64,000 nt of DNA from contig NC_085889.1 of the NCBI RefSeq assembly GCF_035222375.1, positions 3,348,001 to 3,412,000 on the forward strand. Direction: 5' to 3'. Source of the DNA: Podospora pseudocomata. Its lineage: Eukaryota > Ascomycota > Sordariomycetes > Sordariales > Podosporaceae. Of the stretch, positions 12,301 to 24,057 are shown piece after piece. The notes under the pieces were generated by a model. That model was not told where the DNA came from. It saw only the letters and a program-made list of their open reading frames with translations, and ran no database searches. The translations under genes and the position numbers were made by a program. The first letter of the stretch is position 1. Each line of letters starts with the position of its first letter.

Positions 12301-12676
12301 ACGGATAGGAGGTTGTGTCCGCAGTTGAGCTTTCAAGTCTGGTATCTGGAAAATGTGAGCATTCCTGGTTTGCACTCATACAATAGTGGCTTTATACACT
12401 TCCAAAGCAAATATCTGCTTCATCGACAGTATGCGTTGTGGTGCTGATCGCGACATCAGGCTCGAGATTGGGGTGTGCAGCGGTGGTATCCCACAGTTCA
12501 GGTGACTTCCCGGCCAGCTGATAGCTCGTGTCTGGATATGCGTCGCCATCATATGGTCCGTACTGTGGTTCAATGTGTTGGCGTATCGCATGAGACTGAT
12601 CACATTGCCAAACTGCGTCAGGCTCCGTGTCTTGATGGTCATTTGCGAACGGATACGGCCTCTTGGTAGGAAACAT
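9360..12676 (-). CDS. SNF2-family helicase with RING finger (Rad5/HLTF-like layout)
   Basis: Multi-exon gene, roughly 900 aa after removing about eight short introns. Helicase motifs in order: GGIIADDMGLGKT (motif I, near 11,400), LDEG/AHEIRN (motif II, split by an intron near 10,900), LTGTPIQNS (motif III, near 10,780), IIFSSWKK and LMTLGTGAVG, and QAIGRALRLGQT (motif VI, near 9,660). A RING-type cluster sits between the lobes near 10,200-10,330 (CSFC, CLHLVC, CRAC, CPLH). Its last ligand position reads His, where Cys is usual. After an intron downstream of HTIED the C-terminus reads SNVLSRQEAKLQLASGG, the usual family ending. Proteins of this layout remodel chromatin or act in DNA-damage tolerance as ubiquitin ligases. 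The start at 12,676 is the last Met before a good reading frame; the junction of the first two exons is uncertain. Confidence 0.88.
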
Positions 12677-12978
12677 TTTGACAACAACAAAGATTGTTGG
12701 CAGGAGCGACGAGATGGTATAACGATGTGTAGTGCTGAATCTTGGTTGGATGGTGAGTTGTGAAGTGTGGCTGGGGCAATCAACTGAACACTGCCTCAAG
12801 AGGCAGCTTGGCAGTCGCGCTTGCTGGCAAGCCGCAAGGCAACCGATATGAAGCGCGGACCACTGCAATGTTGTCTGAAAAGAAGCAAGTACCTTCCGGT
12901 AGCTTTCTTTCACTTTAAACTCTTGCAGACAATTGCCGTCAGAATCAAGATCAAGCCACAGCACCCTCAGCAATCAGG
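12677..12978. promoter_or_regulatory. Shared divergent promoter region
   Basis: About 300 bp separates the start codons of the SNF2 helicase (-) and the NACHT-zinc finger gene (+), so both promoters must lie here. No specific element recognised. Confidence 0.5.
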
Positions 12979-15900
12979 ATGGCGGCGTCATTGGCTAAGG
13001 CCACGGCTGTCACGATGGCCGTGGCAGGGCTTGGAGCGAATGATGTTCATCCGGGAGCTCCGTTTGAACAGGCGCTTGAGCAGTTCAAGAAGGGGCTACG
13101 ACCAAAGCATCGATCAACATTCCAAACAACCACGCTTCCCGATCTTCTTGCAGCAATTGACAAAATTCAGAAGGAGCAGCACTCCAATCGACGACTTCAA
13201 GCCGTTGGACGATTGAAGCCCACCCTCGAAGCGCTTAATCAATTGGGCAAGGTCGTTGAGACGTTTACAAACACATCCGAATTTGTCGCTTTTGTCTGGG
13301 TGAGATTGCATGAGATCTGCGACCGACTCAATTGGCCTGCTAATATCTCAGGTACCCAGGGACCATTGAAGTTCTTGATTCAGGTTCTAGCAATCTATCC
13401 TTGGTCTTTGTTCGTCTTGCTGACGGGGAAATAGATTGGTAGCTCCTTTGTGGAAGCATTCACTGAGCTCCTTAGTATCTATGAGAGTCTTGGAGAGGAG
13501 CTGCCGCTTGTCCAACAGTACGAAGCCATTTTCTCGAAGGATTCAGACATGAAGAGGGTCCTGGCCTATCTCTACAAGGACGTCCTGGAGTTTCATCACC
13601 GGGCGTTGAAGTACTTCCAGCAGCCGAGTATGCGTTCATTTCTTACTCCGCCCACAAAGCGTCTATCTTCTACCTGGGGTTCTATGGCTGTGCACTAACA
13701 ATGCCAAACCCATTCAGTGTTGAAGCAGCTATTTCAGGCAACCTGGAAAACTTACAAGTCTCGGTTCGACGATCTGATCAACGGCATCAAGAGGCACAGG
13801 GAACTAATTGTTTATCACGCCAATTTGTTACGTATCAAGGCATCCTTAGACGACAGACGCAACATAGATCAGCAATTCAGCCAGATTGCCGGCGCTGTTA
13901 ACCAGGCCAGCCTGTCTATCAAGGCATGTTTGGATGAGCGAAAAGTCAGAGACCAACAGCTCAAGGAGATGGCTGACGCCGAGAGCAACAGAAAGCTTCG
14001 CGAATTGCAGGGGTGGCTGAGGGCCAGCAATGTTGCCAATGACCAACATGAGTTCTGCAAGCTTCGAGGCGAATACCCAGGTACAGGATCATGGTTACTG
14101 GATAATCCAAAGTTCAAAGAGTGGTTTGAAACACCCTGTCAGCTGATGCCTCCAGTGTTGTGGCTCAATGGTATTCCAGGTGCAGGTCAGTGTCAGAAAA
14201 GGAGCCATCATTTGCCTTATGCTGCTGACTTCTTCAAAGGCAAGACAATTCTCGCTTCTTTAGTTGTCAAAAAGGCCCAGCAGCTCAACCCCCCTCCGGC
14301 CGTCTTGTACTTCTTTTGCAAACATGGCGACAACGAACGAGACAATTTTGTCTCCATCGCACGTAGCTTCCTCTCTCAAATTCTTCCGTATAATCGAGAT
14401 ATACTGCTTCCATACTATCACGATAAATATCAGAGTAGCACGGAGGCAGTCCTGGACACCCGAAGCATCATCGAAGATTTACTCAAGGTGTCCATTCGAA
14501 ATTTCCCGCACGTGTACATCATCCTGGACGGGATTGATGAGTGCCCGAGGAAAGAACGCGACATCATCGCCTCCTGGTTTCGCGAACTTGTTGAGGACCT
14601 TCCACAGAGTAATCCCACACAAATTCGATGTCTGTTTGTGAGCCAAGAAGATGGGGTAGCACGAAAGGACTTTGCGGGTGTTTCTGTGATCAAAATTCGA
14701 AGCCAGGACAACCTGCGCGACATTGAACAATACAGCGCCAAGTGGGCAATCGACATCCAAAAGAAATTTGAGCTTCCCGACACCAAGCGAGAATCGATCG
14801 CAAAGCTCATTGTTGACGCTGCCGGAGGTGAGTACAGTATTCAACGCCAAAGTCCAATCGCTAACTCACCATCTAAGGCATGTTTCTACTTGCCAAGTTA
14901 ATTTCCACCAACCTTCTTCATCAACTTGATGTCGAGGAGTTGGAATATGAGCTTGAACCAGGACGATTCCCGCGCGAGATCAATGCTGCGTAAGACTCCT
15001 AACCTTCAAGTTGAAAGCGCGGGACAAGTAATTGCTGACGTCTGATTTCTGTTTACAGTTACTCTCGAATTATCGTGAGAATATTCGACCATGTGTCCGA
15101 GTCGGAACAGCACGGGAGTAGGATGCTACTGAGCTGGCTGGTTTGCGCCAAACGGTCCATGAAGTGGCATGAGATCCAGGGCGTGAAGTCCATTGACTTG
15201 GAAACAAAGTCGGTAGATTTCCGACGCTTGCGGTTTCGCGTTGACTCAAAAGATCTTTGCGGATCGCTCGTTGAAATCCGGTCCGACGGGACGGTAGAAC
15301 TTGTTCATCTGACCGCTAAACTGTAAGATCCCTATGTCCCCATTCCGTCTTACCACTCATGCTTCTAACCTCGTTCAAGCTTTCTTATCAGTGAAAAACA
15401 TGTCAACCCAGCGCGAGGAGAATTGCAACTAGCTTCTCTGTGCGTCAATTATCTCAACCTTCCTATCTTCAACGATGAGCTTGAACCCAAAGAGAAGCAT
15501 TGTCTCATCCTTAATGGGTCCTACGCGTTCATGGACTATGCCATTATTTACTGGGTGCGGCATCTTGAGGCTAGTTTGGCATCTCTGGAAAAAGACGGTA
15601 CCGATGCGCGCGATATTTCCGAGACCCTAGAAGATTTTATTGAGCTTCACTACATCAATCCAGCCACTCACTTTCCCGTCTCACAAGGAAACGCTGCAAG
15701 ACTTCGCTGCTTTGAGGATCTGGATTGTCATGACCGACTGCAGCAGGCAGTCATATCGACACGAAAGCAGCTTACATTCTACGGTGAGATGAACAAAGCC
15801 GAGATTGCCCTCGACCTTGTGGACATTGTGGAGAGTATTCGAGCTGCACTTGAAAGGCTGCTGCTAGGGATCCAGAACGGGGATGGGGTGGCAGCCAAGC

Positions 15901-16649
15901 TTGAAAAGCACTATGGTTCTAACCTCTTCAAATGTCCCAGGCTCAGCTGCAAATTCTTCACGAACGGGTTTGCAACCGCTGAGCAACGGAACCAACACCT
16001 TGGAAAGCACCAGAGGCCTTTTCGATGTGCCATTGAGGGTTGTTTGAGTGGAACCACCGGTATGGCGTCGGAGAAAGAGCTACAAAAGCACATGAAGGAA
16101 TCTCATGGCGGGTATCAGTCTCACGACGAGTTTCCAGACAACGATGAAGTATATCGGAGTCTCCAGCCACAGTTATCCATAACCAACTCCGGCAATCAGA
16201 CAGTTTTGGTAATTCAAGAGCCTACCGTGGCGGAAACGACAACAACTGAAGCACCTGAAGCCCAAGACCCAGCATCTGATAATGTCGCCCGCGAAGTGAT
16301 AGGACATCAACGGCAGCAGAGTAATAAAAGACAAAAGATTGAGTACATATGCTGGTTTTGCTACAAAGTCTATAACCGCAAATTCAACCTCGACTCACAT
16401 CTTTTAACTCATAGCGAGGACCGGCCTTGGAAGTGCGACCTCTGCACCAAAGCCTTTGCGCGGGAAAGCGACTTGAAGAGACATCGGCAAGGCCATGATG
16501 AAGGGAGCCATTTTCCGTGTCAAGGGTGTGGCAAGAAGTTTGCACGCCGGGATACATTGGCGAATCACCACAAGTCAAAGTTGGGGAAAAGGTGCTTGTC
16601 AGCCTTGAATTTGCAAAACCATGCTGAAGAGTCAACTCCATCGCCGTAG
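12979..16649 (+). CDS. NACHT NLR-like protein with C-terminal C2H2 zinc fingers
   Basis: Seven exons: 12979-13383, 13435-13627, 13718-14185, 14240-14827, 14878-14989, 15059-15322 and 15380-16649, giving 1099 aa in one open frame. The N-terminal helical region (to about residue 350) resembles the domain that precedes NACHT in many fungal STAND proteins (DUF7708 type). The Walker A motif (NGIPGAGKT) is split by the third intron. Walker B reads YIILDGIDEC. A winged-helix region follows. The last ~250 residues carry zinc fingers: two loose ones (CPRLSCKFF, CAIEGC) and two or three good C2H2 fingers (CWFCYKVY.., CDLCTKAF.., CQGCGKKF..). STAND NTPases are signal switches, often in heterokaryon incompatibility or defence. 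Zinc fingers at the sensor end suggest nucleic-acid or zinc-dependent recognition (inference). It looks intact. Confidence 0.88.
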
Positions 16650-17065
16650 AACTCCCAGCACACAAACTGTACAAAATGTACCGCGGCTACCTCAATCAGA
16701 GGCCTGGCCGCGGGATCGTACTCCTAGTTCGCCATGTCAATATTAAGCTGATCCCTTACCAAATAACATCGGCATAACCCGAATTCATGATAAGCAGAAT
16801 GGGTGTGTTCAGGTATCACTCGTAGCCCTCACAAACACCACGCACCAAAGGTCCGTTACTGCAATCCCAGCCCATCCTCTGCAACATCCAGACGACGTCG
16901 CATCATATCACATGTTTCAAGCGCGTATCATGGAAGGAATTTTGCCTTCACCAACAGTCCCTCGGTCAAAAAGGGGGAAGTCACGAAATGCCAAGCCGGC
17001 CACTCGATACATGCCGCTTATTAAGCCAACAGCTTGGCGAACCAATCACGCAACAAACGACGAAC
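16650..17065. other. Intergenic
   Basis: Between the NACHT gene and tRNA-Gln. No gene or clear element seen. Confidence 0.5.
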
Positions 17066-17137
17066 GGTTGTATAGTGTAGCGGTTATCACTCCGGATTCT
17101 GATTCCGGCAACCCCGGTTCGAGTCCGGGTACGACCT
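17066..17137 (+). tRNA. tRNA-Gln (CTG)
   Basis: A full cloverleaf can be drawn. The acceptor stem is GGTTGTA with TACGACC. The anticodon stem CCGGA/TCCGG encloses the loop TTCTGAT (anticodon CTG). The T arm is CCCGG-TTCGAGT-CCGGG. No intron. Confidence 0.93.
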
Positions 17138-17206
17138 CATCTTTTCGCCTATTCTTTTGGGCCCAGATCGCCGGCGATTTTAACTTTTTTGATGTTGGCA
17201 CCTTTG

Positions 17207-17409
17207 CCACAAAATATTTGAGACACCAAAGTAGGTTAACATACCTTAAAGGATAGTCATAGGTCTTAAAAGATAGTTTGAAAGGCTTCAAAGATAGTTA
17301 ACAGACCTTAAAGGATCGTTAAAGGACCTATTAATGTACTTTTGAGGCAAAAGGTAGTTCACAGTATAGTATGGGTTAACTTACTTTTGCTGTGTGAATT
17401 ACTTTGTGG
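17207..17409. mobile_element. MITE, family A, copy 2
   Basis: 203 bp. The left end CCACAAAATATTTGAGACAC and the right end, read in reverse, CCACAAAGTAATTCACACA form inverted termini, both followed by AAAGTA(A/G)GTTAAC. The interior contains repeated AAAGATAGT/AAAGGATAGT blocks as in the copy at 7.1 kb. Inserted about 70 bp downstream of tRNA-Gln. Confidence 0.72.
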
Positions 17410-17730
17410 GCAGGGTGGTTGGGTAATACAATGGCTAGCATTTTCATCTTCAAGATGACTGCTATATACATGCAGCATGAAAAGTCTAACATTATCAGCA
17501 TCACCAGCATGAGACAATGTCGTGGTGCCAGTGGAATTCCGTGTTTTCCTCCCACCCCCATTTTCATCTATTTTTTAAAATAAAAAAGTCTAATAATCAA
17601 AAAGAAATCGCTTCAAACAAAAGAACGTAAACATGATTTTCGCCAGAAAACCAACAGCCCTCCCAGTGGTATCATATTTTCCTCATCCCAACATCCAACT
17701 CCCCTTTTATTCACCATCCCACAACCCCTT

Positions 17731-19104
17731 CTACCTGGCATGTGCATTCTGGTAAGTGATAGTAGCAGTCTTGGTCTGCACAATACCACCAGGGTTAATC
17801 GCCTTCTCGGACCCGCTCTCGCTCTTCCTGGTCGGCTCCGAGGAAGCATAGTCATCGCCCGTCTCGACGGCGACGACGGTCTCGAGGGGGTACATGATGT
17901 CGTCGTCGAAGCGCTGGTACTTGTCGCGCTTTTGAGATTGGGACTGGTTGCCGCCGCCGCCGCCGCCAAAGGTGGGGGGGCCCCCGGACTTGGAGAGGCC
18001 GCTGTTGACGGGGTAGGCGGAGCGGGCGTTGGAAGAGCCGAGGAGGCGGGGGATGAAGTGGTTGAGGAAGGGCTTGATGGTGGGGAGGGTGCCGCAGATG
18101 ACGGAGAGGTTGGCTTCGGCGAAACTGGGAAAGGGGGGTTAATTAGGGGAGGGGGATAGGGGGGAAGAGGGGAGGCTTACATCCAGAGGAGAACGGGGCC
18201 ACCGCCCCAAGATTGGTCAATGTCTCCCATGGAGACGATCAAAGCGTGGAGACGCATGATGGAGGTGAAAGACGTGCTGGATAATGGGTTAGGATGGCTC
18301 TTTTAGCTGAAGTAAAATGGCAAATAAGATGGCTTACATTCCACCGACGCTAAAGGCAGCAATCAGAGCGATCTTGTGCTTGAGAGGGACATGAAGCTTG
18401 ACAACGATTGGAATTGGCACCGCCAGCACCATCAGATCGGTGATGGCACCGAGGATAGCCGTGGCCTGGTACAGAGCGGGCCGGTTGATGCACTCGCCGG
18501 GGATGCTGATGTCCCAAGCTGACTGGACGGGGTTGCAAGGGAAGATGGCGGCGAACATGATGGCGAACGATGAACCGACGACGATGAACATGACGACGTA
18601 AACGGTAATCTGGTACCACAATTGTGGCGCTAGCCTTCGATAGAGCAGCAAAAGTGCCAGCTTGGCGCCACATTGAACCGGGTTGTACAGAATCGGCAGG
18701 AGGTAGAGCGCTCTGAGGAACAGGAGGAACTTGGTGACGGGCATTTCCCACGAGTGTGTTCCCATGATTCCTCTCATAAAGTCCCCTTGATGGCTTGTGT
18801 TAGTGTGTGTGGAGATGAGTTTCTGGGTGTTGGGCAACATACGAACGATCATGGACTGCAGCGCGATGGAGCATCCCCAGGCAATGATCAGAGAGGCATC
18901 TTCGATCTGAAACCTCCTTCTGATGAATGCCTTAGTGTAGAGATGCTGCATCATGAACAACAGAGCCAAGAAGTTACCAACTCCAAAGAGCCAGTAGGCC
19001 TCTGTCACGCTGTTGCGCGCTGGGTTCTCAAAGTCCACCACATAGCCCTCCGGTGGGGGCATGATCACCGGCACGCCATTGACAGTCGGGAGTTGCATAG
19101 CCAT
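17731..19104 (-). CDS. Fungal 7TM (rhodopsin-domain-like) integral membrane protein
   Basis: Four exons, read from high to low: 19104-18843, 18785-18338, 18276-18181 and 18124-17731. They give exactly 399 aa. Seven hydrophobic segments are visible, including YWLFGVGNFLALLFMM, ASLIIAWGCSIALQSMIV, FLLFLRALYLLPILY, ITVYVVMFIVVGSSFAIMF, ILGAITDLMVLAVPIPIVV and IALIAAFSVGG. The WD.S.PG.C..P pattern before segment five and the FLL..YLLPILYN region are typical of the fungal 7TM 'rhodopsin' family (related to PTH11-type proteins but without a CFEM domain here). The cytosolic tail is long and low-complexity, with a six-glycine run and many charged residues. The likely role is as a plasma-membrane sensor; the ligand is unknown. 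Confidence 0.82.
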
Positions 19105-20597
19105 CTTGTCGTATTCGGCGCCGTCGACTGTCCAGAATCCGTAAGTGTGCCGTCGAGGCTGAAGAAGGGGACGGGTTGAGTTCGATGTTTTGTCTGTTGT
19201 TCACGCCCGCGCGCTTATCTATCCGATTCAACTGTCGAGCAACAGGAAGTGTCGAGAACAAAAGAAACAAAAAGGAGTGAAGCGAAGGAGACTCTGTGAA
19301 GGAACATTGGCATGTCACTCATGTCAATCCACCGTGTCTATCTATGCATGACTGTGTCTGCTACCCTGTTCTTCTTCTGCGTGGCGGTTTGGGTGTCAGT
19401 TTGCGTGGGAACCGGGCATTGCCGATCAGCTTCATCACATAAACAGCCAATTTTGCCCGTCTTCGTTTCTCCCTCACCGACCTTGATGGCCAGAGAAACG
19501 GCAAAAATTTGTGCCGGCAGTTCATCAGCGCAGCATTTTGGAAAGCATTCGGTCTGGGGTGGGAGAGTGGGAAGCAGTCAGTACAACGTCGCCAGGGTGG
19601 TCGTTGGGACTAAGAGGAGTCGAAACAAAAGACAAGGGGAGGAACATGGGATGTGTCAGGGAATTTGATAGGTGCTGAATCTATAGATGAGGCTAGTCAG
19701 GCCAAGTCAAGTTAAGCGTGGCAGAAATATCCACAATAACGGCTGCCAGAATCCACTCTGCTCCCCCACCCTGCAACCTCTTGCAGCATTTCCTCAGGAA
19801 ATCACCCACAAGTTCTTCATGCTTTGCTTCTTTGCTTCTTCATTGCCCCCCCCGTGTCCCCTCCGTGCTCCCCCACACGGTCCAGCCACTGCCTTCGTCT
19901 CGCGCCGCCCCGTGTCTGTGTGTCTGTCCGTTTCCCTTTCGTTGTATCAACGGCCACCCGTACCCCCACACGCTGTCACGTCCTTTCTACGCGATGTCTC
20001 CCGTCTCTCTTGACATCCGCCCAAAAGGACGTTGCCGAACAAACTTTTTTTGGCTTACCGCCACTTGACGCAATGGAACGGAGGCGTGTCATTGCAGGAA
20101 GTTGTCACCTTCTGCCACGACGTCCAAGACCGAGGCCGGTAGAAAGCTGCCGACACGAAACCACAGACGGCGATCATTAACCTGCTCGCCTTCAATTACC
20201 GGTGGAGGGTTGCATATTCTCCGTTTCCCCCCGCAAATAATGCCCTCTTCCTCCAATCACTACGTGGCGTTCTTGCAGGCACCGGACGATGTCGACACTT
20301 TCAACTCTTCCTGCAGCTCTCGCTTGGCCACCCGCAAGAATGGGACGACGTGTTTGGGATGGCCCAGCACGCCCAGGTCTTGGGAGATATGCTTTCTGTT
20401 GCTGTCCCCAGTCTCCGGGGAGCTTTGCCGTCGACGTACCTTGCATCAATAGCCAAACCTCGGGCTTGAACCGAAACCCGGTAGCGAAACAAACCCCCTA
20501 CATAAATGACTTGGCCCACTGTTGAGGGAGGGATGAGCATCCTGCACTACCAACACACTCGTTTTTATTGCCCCGTGGGCCATTACACTCCTTCAAG
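19105..20597. other. 1.5 kb divergent intergenic region
   Basis: Between the 7TM gene (-) and the FAD oxidase (+). It contains long pyrimidine-rich tracts near 19.75-20.0 kb. The ORFs there look incidental, and no gene is supported. Confidence 0.5.
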
Positions 20598-22091
20598 ATG
20601 CACTTCACTCACCTTCTACTTTCATTCTGCTCCGTAGCATCAACCATGGCCGCCATCACCCCAAGACAGATCCCCTCCAAGGCCAAGTGCCTCCTCGACG
20701 CTGGACTTGGCGAGGCAGTTCTGGTTCGTGGAGATCCCCAATATGCTGAACGCGAGGCTTCATATTGGTCCAACAGCGCAAGGCTGAGTCCAGCTGCGAT
20801 CCTCCGACCTCGCAATACCAAGGAGGTGGCCCTTGCCGTCAAGGCTCTTGCTGCCGCCAAACAGCCATTTGCCGTCCGTTCCGGTGGTCACACCAACTGG
20901 GCTGGCTCCAACAACATTGCCGGCGGCATCACCATCGATCTCGGCTTCTTCAACACCACCACCTACAATGCTGCTACCGAGACTGCCGATATCGGCCCTG
21001 GCTCCCGCTGGCGGGATGTCTACTCGGAGCTGATCAAGCACAAGCGTGCCGTTGCCGGTGGCCGTGAGGGTAATGTTGGTGTCGCCGGTCTTTTGCTCGG
21101 CGGCGGTAACACCTTCTTCACTGCCCGCCGTGGCTTCGCCTGCGATAACGTCGTCGCCTATGAGGTCGTCCTTGCCGACGGCCGCATTGTCACCGCCAGC
21201 AAGACCAGCTACCCCGACCTCTTTGTTGCCCTCAAGGGCGGCTCCAACAACTTTGGCATCGTCACCAAGTTCACCATGACCGCCATCCCATCCGACAAGG
21301 TGTGGGGCGGCATGGCCTTCCTTCCCAAGGACATTGCTCCCCAGGCCGTTGACGCCGTTGTTTCCTTCACCAACAACGTTGCCAATGACCCCGATAGCAA
21401 CCTCGTCGCCATGTTCACCCACATGCCCGACTTCAAGGACATTGTTGTTGCTACTCTCTACGCCAACATGGCCGGTGTCGAAAAGCCTGCTGCTTACAAG
21501 GAGTGGCTTGCTCTTCCCGAGATCATGAACACGGTCAAGAACACCACCATCGCTGAGATGGCATTCGAGTACAACATCCCCGCCAACCTCCACGACATCT
21601 GGTTCACCCTCTCCCTCAAGAACGATGCTCGCATCCTCAACAAGGCTGCCGAGCTCCACGTCAAGCTCGTTGAGGACCTCAAGGCTTTTATCCCTGAGCA
21701 GACCTTCACCACCCAGTGTCTCTTCCAGCCCCTCCCCACTGTCTTTGGCAAGAACTCAGTTGCTGCCGGTGGCAACATCATGGGTGTTGAGCGCCAAAAG
21801 TCTAACGGCGTTCTGTTCCTTGCTACCGCCATGGTCCAGACCCCTGAGCAGGAGAAGAAGGCTTACCCTCTTGTCAAGACGTGGGTTGAGGAGGTCAGGA
21901 AGTTTGCCGCTACCATTGATGGTGGTCTTCAGGAGTGGACCTATCTCAACTATGCAGATAAGAGCCAGAACCCTCTCAAGAGCTACGGCCCTGAGAACAT
22001 CCGCAAGCTGAAGGCTACTGCTGCCAAGTATGATCCTCAGGGTGTTTTCCAGAAGTTGGTGCCCGGTGGGTTCAAGGTTTCTAACCTTTAA
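20598..22091 (+). CDS. Secreted FAD-linked oxidoreductase (berberine-bridge-like)
   Basis: Single exon, 497 aa. An ATG at 20,568 is also in frame, but the one at 20,598 begins directly with a signal peptide (MHFTHLLLSFCSVASTMA). The PCMH-type FAD domain shows RSGGH, whose His98 is the usual covalent flavin ligand, then IDLGFFN, GPGSRWRDVY and LLLGGGNTFF. The substrate domain and the C-terminal BBE-like end (YLNYADKSQNPLKSYG, KYDPQGVFQKLVPGGF) follow. The Cys that makes the second flavin bond in berberine-bridge enzymes is absent (the loop reads EGNVGVAG), so only the His bond is expected. Enzymes of this family oxidise sugars, alcohols or secondary metabolites. The substrate is unknown and no biosynthetic cluster is visible alongside. 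Confidence 0.92.
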   Translation: MHFTHLLLSFCSVASTMAAITPRQIPSKAKCLLDAGLGEAVLVRGDPQYAEREASYWSNSARLSPAAILRPRNTKEVALAVKALAAAKQPFAVRSGGHTNWAGSNNIAGGITIDLGFFNTTTYNAATETADIGPGSRWRDVYSELIKHKRAVAGGREGNVGVAGLLLGGGNTFFTARRGFACDNVVAYEVVLADGRIVTASKTSYPDLFVALKGGSNNFGIVTKFTMTAIPSDKVWGGMAFLPKDIAPQAVDAVVSFTNNVANDPDSNLVAMFTHMPDFKDIVVATLYANMAGVEKPAAYKEWLALPEIMNTVKNTTIAEMAFEYNIPANLHDIWFTLSLKNDARILNKAAELHVKLVEDLKAFIPEQTFTTQCLFQPLPTVFGKNSVAAGGNIMGVERQKSNGVLFLATAMVQTPEQEKKAYPLVKTWVEEVRKFAATIDGGLQEWTYLNYADKSQNPLKSYGPENIRKLKATAAKYDPQGVFQKLVPGGFKVSNL

Positions 22092-23389
22092 CACATGGAC
22101 ACCGTTGTGTGGGAGAGCGTGACAACACTGATGGACGATGGATGGGTGAATGGTCGCTGGGATATACGAGCATACGGGTATTGACTGGATAGGGATGATA
22201 ATTGGGGGAAGGGGGCTTAGCATGGGGACTTTCAGGAGCGTGTTGTATTTTTGTTTTGTTTGCTTTGCATTTGCTTTGTCATAGCTGTTTTGGTTTGCAT
22301 TCTGAGCATTAGTTTACATTTACTATTGTAAAATCGAGACGGGCCCACTGAGTTCTTGATACCCCTCACACCTATCCAATGTCACTTGCATTCCTCCGTA
22401 TCACATGATGTCTTCCTCTGCGGTTCAAGCTCGGTTGTCGACGACAAAACCTCTTGTTACGGCCCCACCCGGCTACTTCCCCGAATGAGGATCAACATTT
22501 TGAATCCTGCATAATGTTAAAAATCGCTATTGTCTACATGCCTATCTAGTGATCTGCACACTACCTAGGGCTCAGGTCTGTGCGCCTGAAGGTCCTTGAT
22601 ACCAAGGCTTGAGAAGGCATCTAGCGCGTCCAAGACAGATGGATATCTGAGCCGAGGTCGTTAGGAGGAAGAGGTGTTGTTAGTTGGACACCAACGACTT
22701 TGATGGCTGTAGCACTTTATGAGACCAAGCAGTAGTTTGCTTGCCGGGCATTCAACATGTCACCTGAGAGCCTCTCACATTCGTCGCCATCATCGAGGCA
22801 GTTTGAAGTAGTCAAGGCCAAACAAAGCAACCACTATCTGGTACAAATACGCTTCTGTCCGCCTGTCACCTTTATCAAAAGCCAGTTTGGAATGCCCTCT
22901 GCCGTCACCATGGCAATGCACGGTCCTGTCAACACAGAAAAAGGGGCAACGAAGGGGGCTACAGTGTCAAAAGAAGGGTTAGGGTTTTCTTCATGAAGCT
23001 TCTGAACCTCGAGCACCAAAACTCGGCTTTGCTTCGGGTATCACATCAAATGAGCAGGAACGTGGCACATTCGCAGCTGATTGGCTGCACTGGAGGATGT
23101 GACAGAGGGGCAAATGCAATGGAGTTTCGCGATAAGACGTGGGCCAGATCCTTATCGACCGTTTTACCCCTCCCCCTCATCAAACAGCCCACCTTGTGTC
23201 GCGACCAGCCCAACCCAGTTGCGCGCGTCAAACTCATCAGGGCCCGATCAAAAGGTTGGGACTTTTTTCTCTATTACCTAGAACCTTGGACCTTCCGCAT
23301 TCAGATTGTTATTGTTATTACTTATCGCTACCTATCTTCTGCGTTTAGTTTGTTATCAGATCGTTCAGTGCACACCCTTCTCAGTCGTC
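22092..23389. other. Intergenic, upstream of the calmodulin-like gene
   Basis: No gene seen. A GGTTAGGGTTTT stretch at about 22,977 resembles telomere-like repeat but is only one and a half units. Confidence 0.5.
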
Positions 23390-24057
23390 ATGGTATGCCT
23401 TCACCCCACTTTGCAACTGCCTCATGTATGTCTTGATGAGAAAGAGACCTGACTGACGATGTCGCCGCCCACTTGCACAGGCACCTCACGGGAATAACCT
23501 CTCCAAGGATGAGATTGCTCAGTTCAAGGAGGTGTTTGAGATTTTTGTAAGATTTCCCCTCTCTTTCGCACCTCACACCTCTTCTGCATCACCAAGTCAC
23601 ACCCGCCAAGAGGGCCTCCCTCATCCATCCCTCTCAACCAACCACCATTTACCCTCTCCCTGACTCTTCCCAGGACAAAGACGGCACAGGCGACATTACC
23701 GCTGCCGAGCTGGGCGCCGTCATGCGTGAACTCGGCCTCAACCCCTCCCCGGAGGAGCTCCAAGACATTGTCAACGAGGCGGACCTCAACAAGGACGGCG
23801 TGATCTCGTTTGAGGAGTTCCTGTCACTCATGTCGATGGGCGTCAAGGAGACGGACACGGAGCAGGAGCTGGTCAACGCCTTCAAGGTGTTTGACAAGGA
23901 CGGGAGCGGGACCATCAGCAGCGACGAGTTGAGGAATGTGCTCAAGTCCCTGGGCGAGAACCTCACGGACGCGGAGCTGGACGAGATGATCAAGCTGGCG
24001 GATAAGGATGGGGATGGGCATATTGATTATCAGGAGTTTGCGCATATTATGAAATAG
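23390..24057 (+). CDS. Calmodulin-like EF-hand protein
   Basis: Three exons: 23390-23392 (only the ATG), 23481-23546 and 23674-24057, giving 150 aa. The intron directly after the start codon is typical of fungal calmodulin genes. Four EF-hand loops are intact: DKDGTGDITAAE, DLNKDGVISFEE, DKDGSGTISSDE and DKDGDGHIDYQE. The N-terminus (APHGNNLSKDEIAQFKEVF) and linker differ from canonical fungal calmodulin, and the protein ends EFAHIMK without the usual methionine-rich tail. This is therefore probably a calmodulin paralogue rather than the essential calmodulin. Expected role: Ca2+-dependent binding of target helices in the cytosol. Confidence 0.9.

Noticed and set aside
17740-18159. 139-codon plus-strand frame over the 7TM gene end
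   Set aside because: Antisense shadow of the last 7TM exon, including its glycine run.
20760-21659. 299-codon antisense frame in the FAD oxidase
   Set aside because: Same codon-bias shadow; no recognisable domain.
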